DNA of 64,000 nucleotides, from assembly GCA_963788325.1 (NCBI GenBank), contig CAWBGJ010000010.1, forward strand, positions 12,819 to 76,818. Reading direction: 5' to 3'. Shown one piece after another: positions 1 through 8,142 of the stretch. Made by a program: the position numbers and the translations under genes. The notes beneath the pieces are model-generated. The model saw only the letters and a list, made by a program, of their open reading frames with translations. It did no database searches and was not told the DNA's origin. How positions within the stretch are numbered: position 1 is the stretch's first letter; the number at the start of each line of letters is the position of its first letter. The stretch comes from Prado023 sp963788325 (GTDB lineage Bacteria > Actinomycetota > Actinomycetes > S36-B12 > CAIYMF01).

Positions 1-243
1 CCCCGACTTCAAGTGCAGGATGTACTGCTTGGTCACCGCCTGACCCCGCGCGGTGCACTCATCGGCCACGTACTGCAGCGTCCAGCGCTTGCCGTCCAAC
101 CGGCGCGTCTCCTCGAACAGCCGGCTCAACCGCTGAGCGAAGTCAACCCGACCACCCCACTCGACGGCTCCACGGCCATCACCCAAGGCGCCATCCTCAG
201 CGGGTACGCCCGCGTTACGTTCAACGTCCTGCATGTCGGCCAT
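1..243 (-). CDS. XRE/EspR-like helix-turn-helix regulator, N-terminal part only
   Basis: The frame is open for 81 codons from an ATG (complement of 241-243) to the window edge, so the C-terminus is missing. A GGAAGGA ribosome site lies about 7 nt upstream. After a roughly 30-residue polar leader the protein reads FAQRLSRLFEETRRLD, then LQYVADECTARG and YILHLKSG. This spacing of helices is what I know from actinobacterial XRE/EspR-type DNA-binding proteins (first helix, then turn and recognition helix). It is transcribed away from the conjugation operon that starts at 429, so a role in controlling that operon is possible but only inferred from position. Confidence 0.6.
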   Translation of the reverse strand, partial: MADMQDVERNAGVPAEDGALGDGRGAVEWGGRVDFAQRLSRLFEETRRLDGKRWTLQYVADECTARGQAVTKQYILHLKSG

Positions 244-284
244 CTAAGCATCCTTCCGTTGACACGACAATACCCATATCCTGC

Positions 285-313
285 TTCACAGCCCATTGAT
301 CGGGTGCTATGGT
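285..313 (+). promoter_or_regulatory. candidate sigma70-type promoter for the conjugation operon
   Basis: TTCACA (285-290), a 17-base spacer and TATGGT (308-313) with an extended -10 TG at 305-306. It sits in the 185-bp divergent gap between the regulator at 1-243 and the first transfer gene at 429, in a locally AT-richer stretch. It would give a leader of about 110 nt. A second hexamer TTGACA (259-264) and a third (348-353) have no convincing -10 at the right distance. Sequence match only. Confidence 0.35.
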
Positions 314-428
314 CCCCTTCAACAGTCACCTGATCGGTACGCACCAGTTGACATCAGGCCCCGATCCGGTGGTGCGCCCGGTGAAGTCAGCCACTCCACC
401 GGCCTACGAACACCGAAAGGATACCCAG

Positions 429-747
429 ATGCGCCGTTCACTGGCGATCACCATTCCAGCCACCGTCGCGGTAACCCTCGCGCTCACCGGGACCCCGGCG
501 GCGGCTGACGTCAGCGCAGCCCACCCCGATCCGCCCACCCGGCACCGAGGGCCTGACCACGCTGCTCAACTGGGGCATGTGGCTGGTCACGTTCGCCGGC
601 ATCGTCGGCGTGCTGATCTCCGCCGGGTCGATGATGCTGGCCCACCGCCGAGGTGAAGGCAGCGAGCAAGCCGCCAAGCTCGGCTGGGTCATGGGCGGCT
701 GCTGCGTGGCCGCCGCGTCCGCCTCCGTCGTCAACGTCCTGCTCTGA
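429..747 (+). CDS. small secreted/membrane subunit, VirB2/TrbC pilin-like (frameshifted)
   Basis: The ATG at 429 follows AAAGGA at a good distance and opens a clear signal peptide (MRRSLAITIPATVAVTLAL, ending near AAA at residue 26). That frame runs into an Arg/His-rich stretch. One base shift near 505-540 moves into a frame that encodes about 68 residues with two hydrophobic segments (MWLVTFAGIVGVLI and MGGCCVAAASASVVNVLL) and stops at 745-747. Signal peptide plus two short membrane helices and a total of about 105 residues is the layout of VirB2/TrbC-type conjugative pilins, and it is the first gene of a T4SS operon. Family assignment is by layout and context, not by a diagnostic motif. Confidence 0.5.
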
Positions 748-750
748 CCC

Positions 751-1536
751 ATGCCCACCGAACTGGCTGACGCCCTGACCGCCTACCGCGCTGCGCTGCG
801 CCCCGCCGGCCCCACCGGGCGCCGCGGCAACCGGCGGGCAATGGCCGGAACCGCGCTCCTCCTCGCGGTCCTGGCCGGCGGGGCGGCAGCCACGGTGCTC
901 CCCGGGACCCCCCCAACCCCGGGTCGAGCACCTCAGCTGGTGGCCGGCGCCACCCCCACTCCCGCGCCGGCCACCAGCACCCCCGACGCACCGAGCCCTC
1001 ACATGGCCACCCCGCTGGCCAGCGTCCCGCCCACAACCTGGCGCCGGTGGACCAGCCCCGCTCTGACCACTTGGGTGCCGGCGATCCCCAGCGCCGGTCC
1101 CACCGACCCCGACCGACTCGCCGGGTTCACCCGCACCCCCGAGGGGGCCCTGTCCGCGGCCGCGAGCCTGCACCCGGCCATCTACTACGCCCGCGACGAG
1201 GCCACCTGGACCCAGCTGGCGGACACACGGGTCGCCTGGGCGGACGGCCAACGCGAGCAGCTCGCCGAGGCCCTCACCGAAGAGTGGAACGCCAACGGCA
1301 CCCCGACCACCACCGCCGCGCCCGTCGGGTACCGCCTCATCTCCTACTCCCCCGACCGGGCCGAGTTCCGCCTCTGGTGGCGCTGGCAGCTTCCGGGCGA
1401 TGCCACGCCGATCCTCGGAGCCCTGGTCATCGTCCTCTGGGATGGCACCGATTGGCGGCTGTGGTTCGACGAACCCGCCATGGACATGCGCGAACTCGAA
1501 ACACGCGACTCCTACCTGCCCTGGGGGCCAGCGTGA
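751..1536 (+). CDS. single-pass T4SS protein with VirB8-like extracytoplasmic domain
   Basis: 261 residues starting 3 bases after the previous stop. Residues about 30-50 form one membrane helix (AGTALLLAVLAGGAAATVL). A Pro/Thr-rich linker follows (to about 95), then a C-terminal domain of about 150 residues with many Trp/Tyr. The order bitopic protein, then polytopic channel, then ATPases is that of VirB8/TcpC in other conjugation systems, and the C-terminal domain would sit outside the membrane as scaffold. The assignment to VirB8/TcpC is an inference from topology and position. The same domain pattern recurs at the C-terminus of the protein at 8143-9618. The stop overlaps the next start (GTGA). 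Confidence 0.5.
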   Translation: MPTELADALTAYRAALRPAGPTGRRGNRRAMAGTALLLAVLAGGAAATVLPGTPPTPGRAPQLVAGATPTPAPATSTPDAPSPHMATPLASVPPTTWRRWTSPALTTWVPAIPSAGPTDPDRLAGFTRTPEGALSAAASLHPAIYYARDEATWTQLADTRVAWADGQREQLAEALTEEWNANGTPTTTAAPVGYRLISYSPDRAEFRLWWRWQLPGDATPILGALVIVLWDGTDWRLWFDEPAMDMRELETRDSYLPWGPA

Positions 1537-2583
1537 CTCCGCTGCTCGCCACCACCGCCGACATATGCGACGTCCCCGGCCTCGGCGCCGCCGGCTGCGC
1601 TGCCGCCCGCACCCTCGTTGAAGGCCCCATCACCGGCGCGGCCACAAGCGCCGCAACCGGGATCGCCGGCGCGGCGCTCGGCCAGATAGCCCAAGCGGTG
1701 TTCGACGCGTGGTGGTTGATGCAGGCCAAGGTCCTCACCCTGTGGATCGCCACCCCTACCCCCACTGCGGCGGACCTCATCGCCCCCGGATCGCGCCGGC
1801 GGTTACGTCGCCTGGCTTACCCAGTACGTGCTGATCGTCTCGCTGCTGCTGGCGGCCGGGCGCACGATCCTCTCGCGCGACGCCCGGACCCTGGCCGACT
1901 TCGGTCGCACCCTCGCCCTGACGATCGTCATCTCCGCTCTCGGTGTCACCGCGTCGGCCGCCCTGGTCCGCGCAGGTGACGCGATCGCCGCCGCACTGGT
2001 CCGGACCGATCTCGCCGACGCGTTCGGCGGGCCCAGCACTCCGGTCCACGCCGCCGTGGTCACGGCGGGTGGGCCGGCCGGACCGCTCGTCCTCGGACTG
2101 CTCGGCGCGCTGGCCTCCCTCGTGCAGTTCTTCGTCCTGCTCGCCCGCAACGCCGTTCTGCCCGTGGTCGTGCTGCTGCTGCCCCTCGCGGCGGCAGCCG
2201 GCGGCTCCACCCTGGGCAGGGCGTGGTTCGGGCGACTCGCTGCATGGCTGCTGGCCCTCGCTTTCTACAAGCCCGTCGCGGCCGTGATCTACGCCGTCGT
2301 GCTGCACCAGTCCCGCACCGCCGACACGTTCACCAAGGCCCTGACCGCACTGGTCGGCATGGCCGCCGCTGTGCTCGCCCTGCCCGCTCTGATCAAGCTG
2401 TTCACCCCGACCGCAGCCGGCGGGGGCGGAGGCGGCAGTGGCTACTCGACCGGCATGGCCGCCGGCGCCACCGCACGCGCAGTCGCCTCCCGTACCGGCG
2501 GAGCGGCTCGGGTCGCGCACCCCGCCACCGCCGCGATCGCAGTCGCCACCGCCCTCCCCGCTGCCGCTCGGCGCACCACCTGA
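1533..2583 (+). CDS. TrbL/VirB6-like polytopic conjugation channel protein (frameshifted)
   Basis: A GTG at 1533 overlaps the upstream stop. The first 85 residues contain an Ala-rich amphipathic stretch and a Trp-rich segment. A single-base shift near 1790-1800 (after AADLIAP) restores GGYVAWLTQYVLIVSLLLA and at least five further hydrophobic helices up to residue 290, followed by a Gly/Ala-rich cytoplasmic tail. A polytopic protein of about 350 residues between a VirB8-like protein and a VirB4-like ATPase is the expected inner-membrane channel component (VirB6/TrbL). No enzymatic motif is visible or expected. Confidence 0.6.
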
Positions 2584-2593
2584 CGAGCCCAAG

Positions 2594-4123
2594 ATGACCA
2601 CTGACACCCTCACCCACGCCCCGGAGGAGTCCGCCGTCCGCTACGGCGGTTGGCACCGGGTGACCAGCCCCGGGATCGGCCCGCTCGGACTGGCCGGAAC
2701 GGTCCTGGGCATCGGCGGACTCGTCGTCGCCTTCGTCATGGGAACGCTCGCCTCGCCGAGCGCCGGCCTGGTCCTGGCCATCACGGTCGGGCTCGGCCTG
2801 CTCCCGCTGGCCCTCACCACCCGCGACGGCCGAAACGGATACGCCTACACCGCCGCCCGCCTCGGGCACGGCTGGGCCCGACGGCGCGGCCGCACCCGGT
2901 ACACCCCGAACCTGCTCGGCGGCCGCACCGGGCTGGGATGGTCCGGCCCATCCCCCGCCCCCGGCCCACTCGCGCGCGCCCAACTCCGGGGCGTGATCGT
3001 CCCGATCTGGGGTGAGGTCGGCGTCCTGCGCACCCGCAGCGACCGCTGGTCCGTGCTGCTCGACTGCCCCGTCGACGGCGCCGCCCTCGTCGACGAAGGC
3101 ACGCTCACCACGTGGGCCGAGCAGTGGGGCCACTGGCTGGGCAACCTGCCCCACGAGGCCCAGATCGTCGGCACCACCGTCACCGTCGAGACCTACCCCG
3201 ACACCGGCGCCACCCTGGCCGCCGAAACCGCCCGACTCAGCTCTCCCGATAGCCCAGTCCTCGCCTCATCCTTCCTCGACGAGGTCGCCACCAACTGGCC
3301 CGGCGGGTCGCACGCCGCGCGATGCTGGATCACCCTGACCTTCACCACCCGTCGCCCGGGCCGTCGGCCCGCCACCCCCGGCGAGATGGCCGATCTGCTC
3401 ATCGAGCGGCTGCCCGGCCTGTGCTCCTCGCTCGCCAGCACCGGCGCTGGACGGGCAGTCCCGATGACCCCCGACGACGTCGTCGCGGTCGTGCGCACCG
3501 CCTTCGACCCCTCGGCCGCACCACTCTTCGACGCCGCTGCGGCCACCGGGCACCCGCACGGCCTCGACTTCGCCGATGCAGGCCCGGTCGCCGCCGTCGA
3601 CGAGTGGCAGCACCTGCTCCACGACGAGGCAACCAGCGTCACGTACAAGATGACCGCCGCACCCTCCGGCGACGTCACCAGCCGGGTCCTGGCCCCCCTG
3701 CTCGACCCGCGCCCCGGCCTGCTGCGCAAGCGCGTCACCCTCATCTACCGGCATCACGACGCAGCCGACGCCGCCCGCATCGCCGATGCCGACCTGCGCA
3801 CCGCGGCCGCCCGCGCTGGCGAGCGACGGGGCCAGATCCGGGCCGAGCACGCCGCAGCCCTCGGCCAGGCGCGCGCCGCGGCCGACGAGCAGGCCACCGG
3901 CGCCGGACTCACTAGACTGTCCCTGCTGGTCACCGCCACCGTGGCCACGGTCGACGAGTTGCCGCTTGCTCGCGCGGCCATCGAGCAGCTGGCCGCCCAG
4001 TCCCGGCTCCGGGTCCGCCCCTGCCTCGGCTCCCAACTCGCCTCCTTCATCGCCGCACTCGGCGTTGGCGTGTTGCCCACCGACATCTCCCGCGTCCCCG
4101 ATGTCCTGCGGGAGGCGTTGTGA
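2594..4123 (+). CDS. SCO6880-family T4SS-associated membrane protein
   Basis: 509 residues, ATG at 2594. Two adjacent membrane helices lie near the N-terminus (IGPLGLAGTVLGIGGLVVAF and AGLVLAITVGLGLLPLAL). A long soluble region follows, with an Arg-rich segment GHGWARRRGRTRY and an Ala/Arg coiled-coil-like part around residues 390-440. Actinobacterial conjugative elements carry a SCO6880-family protein of this size and topology (short two-helix anchor, large cytoplasmic part) directly before the ATPase. It is thought to correspond to the PrgI/VirB3-VirB4 junction, but I see no Walker motif. Intact, and overlaps the next gene by GTGA at 4120-4123. Confidence 0.7.
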   Translation: MTTDTLTHAPEESAVRYGGWHRVTSPGIGPLGLAGTVLGIGGLVVAFVMGTLASPSAGLVLAITVGLGLLPLALTTRDGRNGYAYTAARLGHGWARRRGRTRYTPNLLGGRTGLGWSGPSPAPGPLARAQLRGVIVPIWGEVGVLRTRSDRWSVLLDCPVDGAALVDEGTLTTWAEQWGHWLGNLPHEAQIVGTTVTVETYPDTGATLAAETARLSSPDSPVLASSFLDEVATNWPGGSHAARCWITLTFTTRRPGRRPATPGEMADLLIERLPGLCSSLASTGAGRAVPMTPDDVVAVVRTAFDPSAAPLFDAAAATGHPHGLDFADAGPVAAVDEWQHLLHDEATSVTYKMTAAPSGDVTSRVLAPLLDPRPGLLRKRVTLIYRHHDAADAARIADADLRTAAARAGERRGQIRAEHAAALGQARAAADEQATGAGLTRLSLLVTATVATVDELPLARAAIEQLAAQSRLRVRPCLGSQLASFIAALGVGVLPTDISRVPDVLREAL

Positions 4124-5574
4124 ACCCCACACCGGCGACACGGACCACGCGAACCCTCAGCCGCCCCGGGCTCCGAGGCCATCGCTCCCCCGACGGCGGC
4201 TACACGCCGGTCATCGACGTCCCACCGGAATGGCGCGGCTCCACCGCCGCGATCGCCGGCCTACGCCCTTTCCCGACGGCCAGCGCAGCCCCGATGGTCG
4301 GCGTCCCACTCGGACCCGCCCCGTCAGGTCGCACCGTCTGTGCCGACCCGATCTCCTGGTTCGAACACGCCCACCTGATCGGCAACCCCAGCGCGTTCGT
4401 GCTCGGCCGGCCCGGGCTGGGCAAGTCCACCCTGGTCCGCCGGATCGTCCTCGGACTGGCCGGCGCTGGAGTCACGCCCCTGATCCTCGGCGACCTCAAG
4501 CCCGACTACACCGAGCTGGTCAGTGCCCTCGGCGGGCAGGTCATCCGCCTCGGCCGCGGCGGCGGCGTGCTCAACGTCCTCGACCCCGGCGGCCTGACGG
4601 CAGCCGCCACCAGACTCACCGGACCGGCCGCGGAGCAGATGAACCTCGAAGCCCACAACCGCCGGCTCACCATGGTGCTCGCGCTCGTGCAGCTCACCCG
4701 CTCGGGTCCGATCCACGAGCTCGAGCGCACCGCGCTGGCTGCGGCCCTGCACAGCCTCGCCCAGCGCCCATCACCCGTCGCGCCGACCCTGCACGACCTG
4801 CTCGCCTCGCTGCTCGCTCCCAGCCCCCGGATGCTCGAGCGCACGCTCACCCGCGATCCTGCCGAGTTCACCGACGCACTGCGAGGGTTGCTCCACTCGG
4901 TGCGGCACCTGGTCGACTCGCCACTGGGCGCCATGTTCGCCGGACCCACCACCACCCGGCTCGACCTGACCAGCCCCGCACTCGCGGTCGATGTCTCTAC
5001 AGTCCCCACCGACACCGAGTCACAGGCGGCCGCGCTGCTCGCGACGTGGGCCGACGGATTCGGCGCTGTGGAGGCCGCCAATGCCCTCACCGACGCAGGG
5101 CTGGCACCTCAGCGCAGGTTCCTGATCGTCCTCGACGAGCTCTGGCGGGCACTGCGCGCTGGAGCCGGCATGGTCGATCGGCTCGACGCCCTCACCCGGT
5201 TGAACCGGGCACACGGAGTCGGCCAGGTCATGATCACCCACAGCCTCAAGGACCTCGACGCGCTGCCCGATCCCGCCGACCGAGCCAAGGCCACCGGGTT
5301 CGTGGAACGCGCGGGCATGGTCTTCCTGGGTGGCCTGCCCGAGGTCGAGCTCGCCGGCGTCGCGCGCATCGCCCAGCTGACCGCGGCGGAGTCCCGTCTG
5401 GTCGCGTCCTGGTCGTCGCCGGCCTCGCTGACCGCCCGCCGCACGGACCCGCCGGGCATCGGTCGGTTCCTCATCAAGGTGGGCGGTCGGCCCGGCATCG
5501 AGTTCATGCTCCGGCTCACGGACGCCGAGCGGACGGCCAACGTCCACGACACGAACCAGCGGTGGGCCCGATGA
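4120..5574 (+). CDS. VirB4-like conjugation ATPase
   Basis: 484 residues from a GTG that overlaps the previous stop. Walker A is GRPGLGKSTLVRR (about residue 94) and Walker B is RFLIVLDELWRAL (about residue 335). The ending HSLKDLDALPDP after the Walker B region is typical of VirB4/TraC-type ATPases, where an arginine-finger segment follows (VMITHS motif). It would power assembly and substrate passage at the inner membrane together with the SCO6880-type protein upstream. It is shorter than classical VirB4 because the N-terminal VirB4 domain is absent or provided by the separate upstream protein. Intact. Confidence 0.8.
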   Translation: MNPTPATRTTRTLSRPGLRGHRSPDGGYTPVIDVPPEWRGSTAAIAGLRPFPTASAAPMVGVPLGPAPSGRTVCADPISWFEHAHLIGNPSAFVLGRPGLGKSTLVRRIVLGLAGAGVTPLILGDLKPDYTELVSALGGQVIRLGRGGGVLNVLDPGGLTAAATRLTGPAAEQMNLEAHNRRLTMVLALVQLTRSGPIHELERTALAAALHSLAQRPSPVAPTLHDLLASLLAPSPRMLERTLTRDPAEFTDALRGLLHSVRHLVDSPLGAMFAGPTTTRLDLTSPALAVDVSTVPTDTESQAAALLATWADGFGAVEAANALTDAGLAPQRRFLIVLDELWRALRAGAGMVDRLDALTRLNRAHGVGQVMITHSLKDLDALPDPADRAKATGFVERAGMVFLGGLPEVELAGVARIAQLTAAESRLVASWSSPASLTARRTDPPGIGRFLIKVGGRPGIEFMLRLTDAERTANVHDTNQRWAR

Positions 5575-7358
5575 GCCACGCCACCTCGACCGCGCGCCCG
5601 GTCCGGCCATCCCGGATCGCCACCCACGACACCCTCGCGCCGTGGCTGATCGTGGCGGGCAGTGGGCTCGCCGCAGCAGCGACGACCGCGGTCTGGATCG
5701 CGGGAAACACCGCCGAGTGGGTACACACCGGCGACTGGCCAGGCGTGGCCTGGTCCCTCACGCTGCTCCCCGCCCTCGCGGGGGCCAGCACCTGGCCGTG
5801 GCCGCACACCCCGCCCATCGAGGTCCAGATCGCCTCCGCCGTCGTCCTGGCCTGTGTGCTGGTTCCAGCCGGTCTCGCGGCAACCACCGCCTGGTCGCGC
5901 ACCCCGCGCTCGGACTCGATGTACCGGGCGCTCGGCCAGCCCACACACGTCGCCCACGTCCAACTGCCAGCCCAACGCGAGACCGCGGCCCGACTCCGTC
6001 GAACCACCTTGGCCGGCACCAAGGCCGACGAGATCCGCCCCGCCGACGTCGGCCTCGCCCTCGGACAAGTCGACACCGGAGCCCGGCGCGGTCCAACGGT
6101 GTTCGCCGGCTGGGAGGACGTCGTCCTGGCCGTCATGGCGCCCCGCTCAGGCAAGACCACCAGCGTGGCCATCCCGGCGATCTGCTCCGCACCGGGCGCG
6201 GTCATCGCCACCAGCAACAAGCTCGACCTCCTCTACACCGCCGCCCAGCGCCGCACCGAGACCAGCCGTGAGCCCTGGATCTTCGACCCGCAAGCCGTCG
6301 CACGCGTCCCGCAGACCTGGTGGTGGAACCCCCTCGCCGGCATCACCACGGTCGAGGAGGCCGAACGGCTGGCCGGGCACTTCATCCGCTCCGTCGACGA
6401 CGAGAAGAACTCGATCTGGCCGATGAGCGCCACCGAGCTGCTCTCCGCCCTGCTGCTGGCCGCGAACCTGACCGGCGCCGACATCACGCAGGTCTACAAG
6501 TGGCTGGCCGATGAGCACGACCCCGCCCCGGTCACCGCCCTCGCGAGCGGCGGTTTCGATGTCCTGGCCGGCTCCCTGAGGGGCCTCGGCCACGCCGCCC
6601 CGGAGACCCGCGCCAGCGTCTACTTCACGGCCCGATCCGGAGCCCGCTGCCTGCGCAACCCCGCCATCACCGCCTGGGTCACCCCGCCACGCAGATCCAT
6701 GCCCCGCCTCGACCCCGCCGGCTTCGTCACCGATCGCAACACCCTCTACCTGCTGAGCAAGGACTCCGGCGGATCGGCGGCTCCCCTCGTCGCCGCGCTC
6801 ACCGATCGCGTGCTGCGCGCCGGCGAACGACTCGCCGAAGCCCGCGGCGGCCGGCTGGACCCGCCGCTCGTGGTCGTCCTCGACGAGGCGGCCTCGGTCG
6901 CCCCCATCCACGACCTGCCCAAGCTCTACAGCCACTACGGGTCGCGCGGCATCCTGCCGGTCACGATCCTGCAGTCCCTCGCCCAGGGGGAGTCCGTCTG
7001 GGGCCGCACCGGTATCGAGCAACTCTGGGGGGCCGCCACCATCAAGCTGATCGGCGCCGGCATCGACGACGAGAAGGTCGCCTCGGACATCAGCAAGCTG
7101 GTCGGGGATCAGGACGTCGCCACCGTCTCCGTCACCTCCGGAAGGTCAGGCTCGCGCTCCACGAGCCTCACGACCCGACCCGTGATCACCGCGGCTCAGG
7201 TGCGCGCCCTACCGAAGGGCACCGCCCTCCTTCTCGCCACCGGAGCGCGCCCCGTTCTGCTCGGCCTGGACCCGTACTACCGCGGTCCCCATGCCAACGC
7301 CATCGAGGCCGAGGCCGCAGCCCTCGCCGACCGGATCGCCCAAGGAGCAGGCGCATGA
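5571..7358 (+). CDS. VirD4/TraG-type coupling ATPase
   Basis: 595 residues, ATG overlapping the upstream TGA. Two membrane helices occur in the first 110 residues (LIVAGSGLAAAATTAVWIAG and IASAVVLACVLVPAGLAA). Then come Walker A APRSGKTTSVAIPAI, the SNKLDLL segment after it, Walker B PLVVVLDEAASVAPI and the downstream LQSLAQGESVWG glutamine-rich motif of coupling proteins. It would recruit the relaxase-DNA complex encoded at 47.7-50.1 kb to the channel. It carries the usual TraG/TraD order of elements and normal length, with no frame disruption. Confidence 0.9.
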   Translation: MSHATSTARPVRPSRIATHDTLAPWLIVAGSGLAAAATTAVWIAGNTAEWVHTGDWPGVAWSLTLLPALAGASTWPWPHTPPIEVQIASAVVLACVLVPAGLAATTAWSRTPRSDSMYRALGQPTHVAHVQLPAQRETAARLRRTTLAGTKADEIRPADVGLALGQVDTGARRGPTVFAGWEDVVLAVMAPRSGKTTSVAIPAICSAPGAVIATSNKLDLLYTAAQRRTETSREPWIFDPQAVARVPQTWWWNPLAGITTVEEAERLAGHFIRSVDDEKNSIWPMSATELLSALLLAANLTGADITQVYKWLADEHDPAPVTALASGGFDVLAGSLRGLGHAAPETRASVYFTARSGARCLRNPAITAWVTPPRRSMPRLDPAGFVTDRNTLYLLSKDSGGSAAPLVAALTDRVLRAGERLAEARGGRLDPPLVVVLDEAASVAPIHDLPKLYSHYGSRGILPVTILQSLAQGESVWGRTGIEQLWGAATIKLIGAGIDDEKVASDISKLVGDQDVATVSVTSGRSGSRSTSLTTRPVITAAQVRALPKGTALLLATGARPVLLGLDPYYRGPHANAIEAEAAALADRIAQGAGA

Positions 7359-7951
7359 CCGCCGAGCCCATCCCTGCCTCCCCGGAGCTCAGCCAGGTCC
7401 TTCGGGAACTGCAGTCCCTGCGCGAGGAGGTCGAGACCCTCGCCGCCGACCTGACCGGCTATGACGCCAACACTGCCCACCGCATCACCGAGATCGCCGA
7501 CCGGCTCGCGATCGTGGAGCAGGTCGCGCCCGCGGTCCAGCCGGCCGCGAAGGCCCACGCCTACCGGTACCAGTCCCTGGGCGAATGGGTCGATGAGGTG
7601 TTCACGCGGCTCGCCTCGAAGCACCGGGCCAAGTGGTGCACGGACTGGGAGCACCACCTCGAGGCACGAACCCGACTTGAGGTGCTCTGGCACAGCTGGG
7701 AGTCCGCGATGGCGGCACCCGTCGGTGGGGCGCCGGATTGGGCCGCGCTCGACGAGTGGTTGCGGCTGCGACTGGATCACCACGCCACGGTCCTGCTCGA
7801 CGTCGACGGTCCCTTCGCGGGCTGCATCGCCCACGAGCGCTGCTCGCCCGCCCCCCGACTCGCCCAGCAGAGCCTCGAACCATCCCGCGCATCCAGCCTC
7901 GCGCGACTCGATGCCTACCGGCGTCGTCACCCATCCGCGAGGGGGCGCTGA
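7355..7951 (+). CDS. DUF4913-family protein
   Basis: 198 residues, ATG overlapping the coupling-protein stop. An N-terminal heptad-like stretch (LSQVLRELQSLREEVETLAADL) suggests a coiled coil. The central YQSLGEWVDEVFTRL and the pattern WCTDWEHHLEARTRLEVLWHSWE match what I know of DUF4913, a family found next to actinobacterial conjugation genes and of unknown biochemical role. The C-terminus is Arg/Ser-rich. Its conserved neighbourhood suggests a soluble accessory of the transfer apparatus. Confidence 0.75.
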   Translation: MTAEPIPASPELSQVLRELQSLREEVETLAADLTGYDANTAHRITEIADRLAIVEQVAPAVQPAAKAHAYRYQSLGEWVDEVFTRLASKHRAKWCTDWEHHLEARTRLEVLWHSWESAMAAPVGGAPDWAALDEWLRLRLDHHATVLLDVDGPFAGCIAHERCSPAPRLAQQSLEPSRASSLARLDAYRRRHPSARGR

Positions 7952-7952
7952 C

Positions 7953-8141
7953 ATGGAGCCCGGCCAGAACGGATTCGGCGATCTCGCGTTTCGCGCTTAC
8001 GATTTGCCCGGATTATCTGCTATGAGGCGCTTCGTGCGCCCGCACGGGGGATCAGCGGGGATGGACATCACAAGCCGGACGCCGGCCGGTGAGGCATCGT
8101 TCGCACCCTTGGGGCGGCGAGTGATCTGGGCGGGACGCTGA
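7953..8141 (+). CDS. small uncharacterised protein, 62 aa
   Basis: ATG at 7953, one base after the DUF4913 stop, in the same GCTGACATG context that also precedes the next gene at 8143. The product (MEPGQNGFGDLAFRAY at the start) has no hydrophobic segment and no motif I recognise. It fills the gap between two translationally linked genes, so it could be a real small protein or merely an open leader. Codon usage is less GC3-biased than in its neighbours (GCTTACGATTTG), which weakens the case. Confidence 0.4.
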   Translation: MEPGQNGFGDLAFRAYDLPGLSAMRRFVRPHGGSAGMDITSRTPAGEASFAPLGRRVIWAGR

Positions 8142-8142
8142 C

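Noticed and set aside
13..333. Plus-strand frame over the left edge
   Set aside because: It is antisense to the XRE-type reading frame, which has a ribosome site and HTH-like sequence.
3786..7358. A plus-strand open frame of about 1190 codons
   Set aside because: Its first two thirds are Arg/Pro-rich antiframe of the VirB4-like gene; only the end (from 5571) is the real coupling protein, with its own ATGA-overlapping start.
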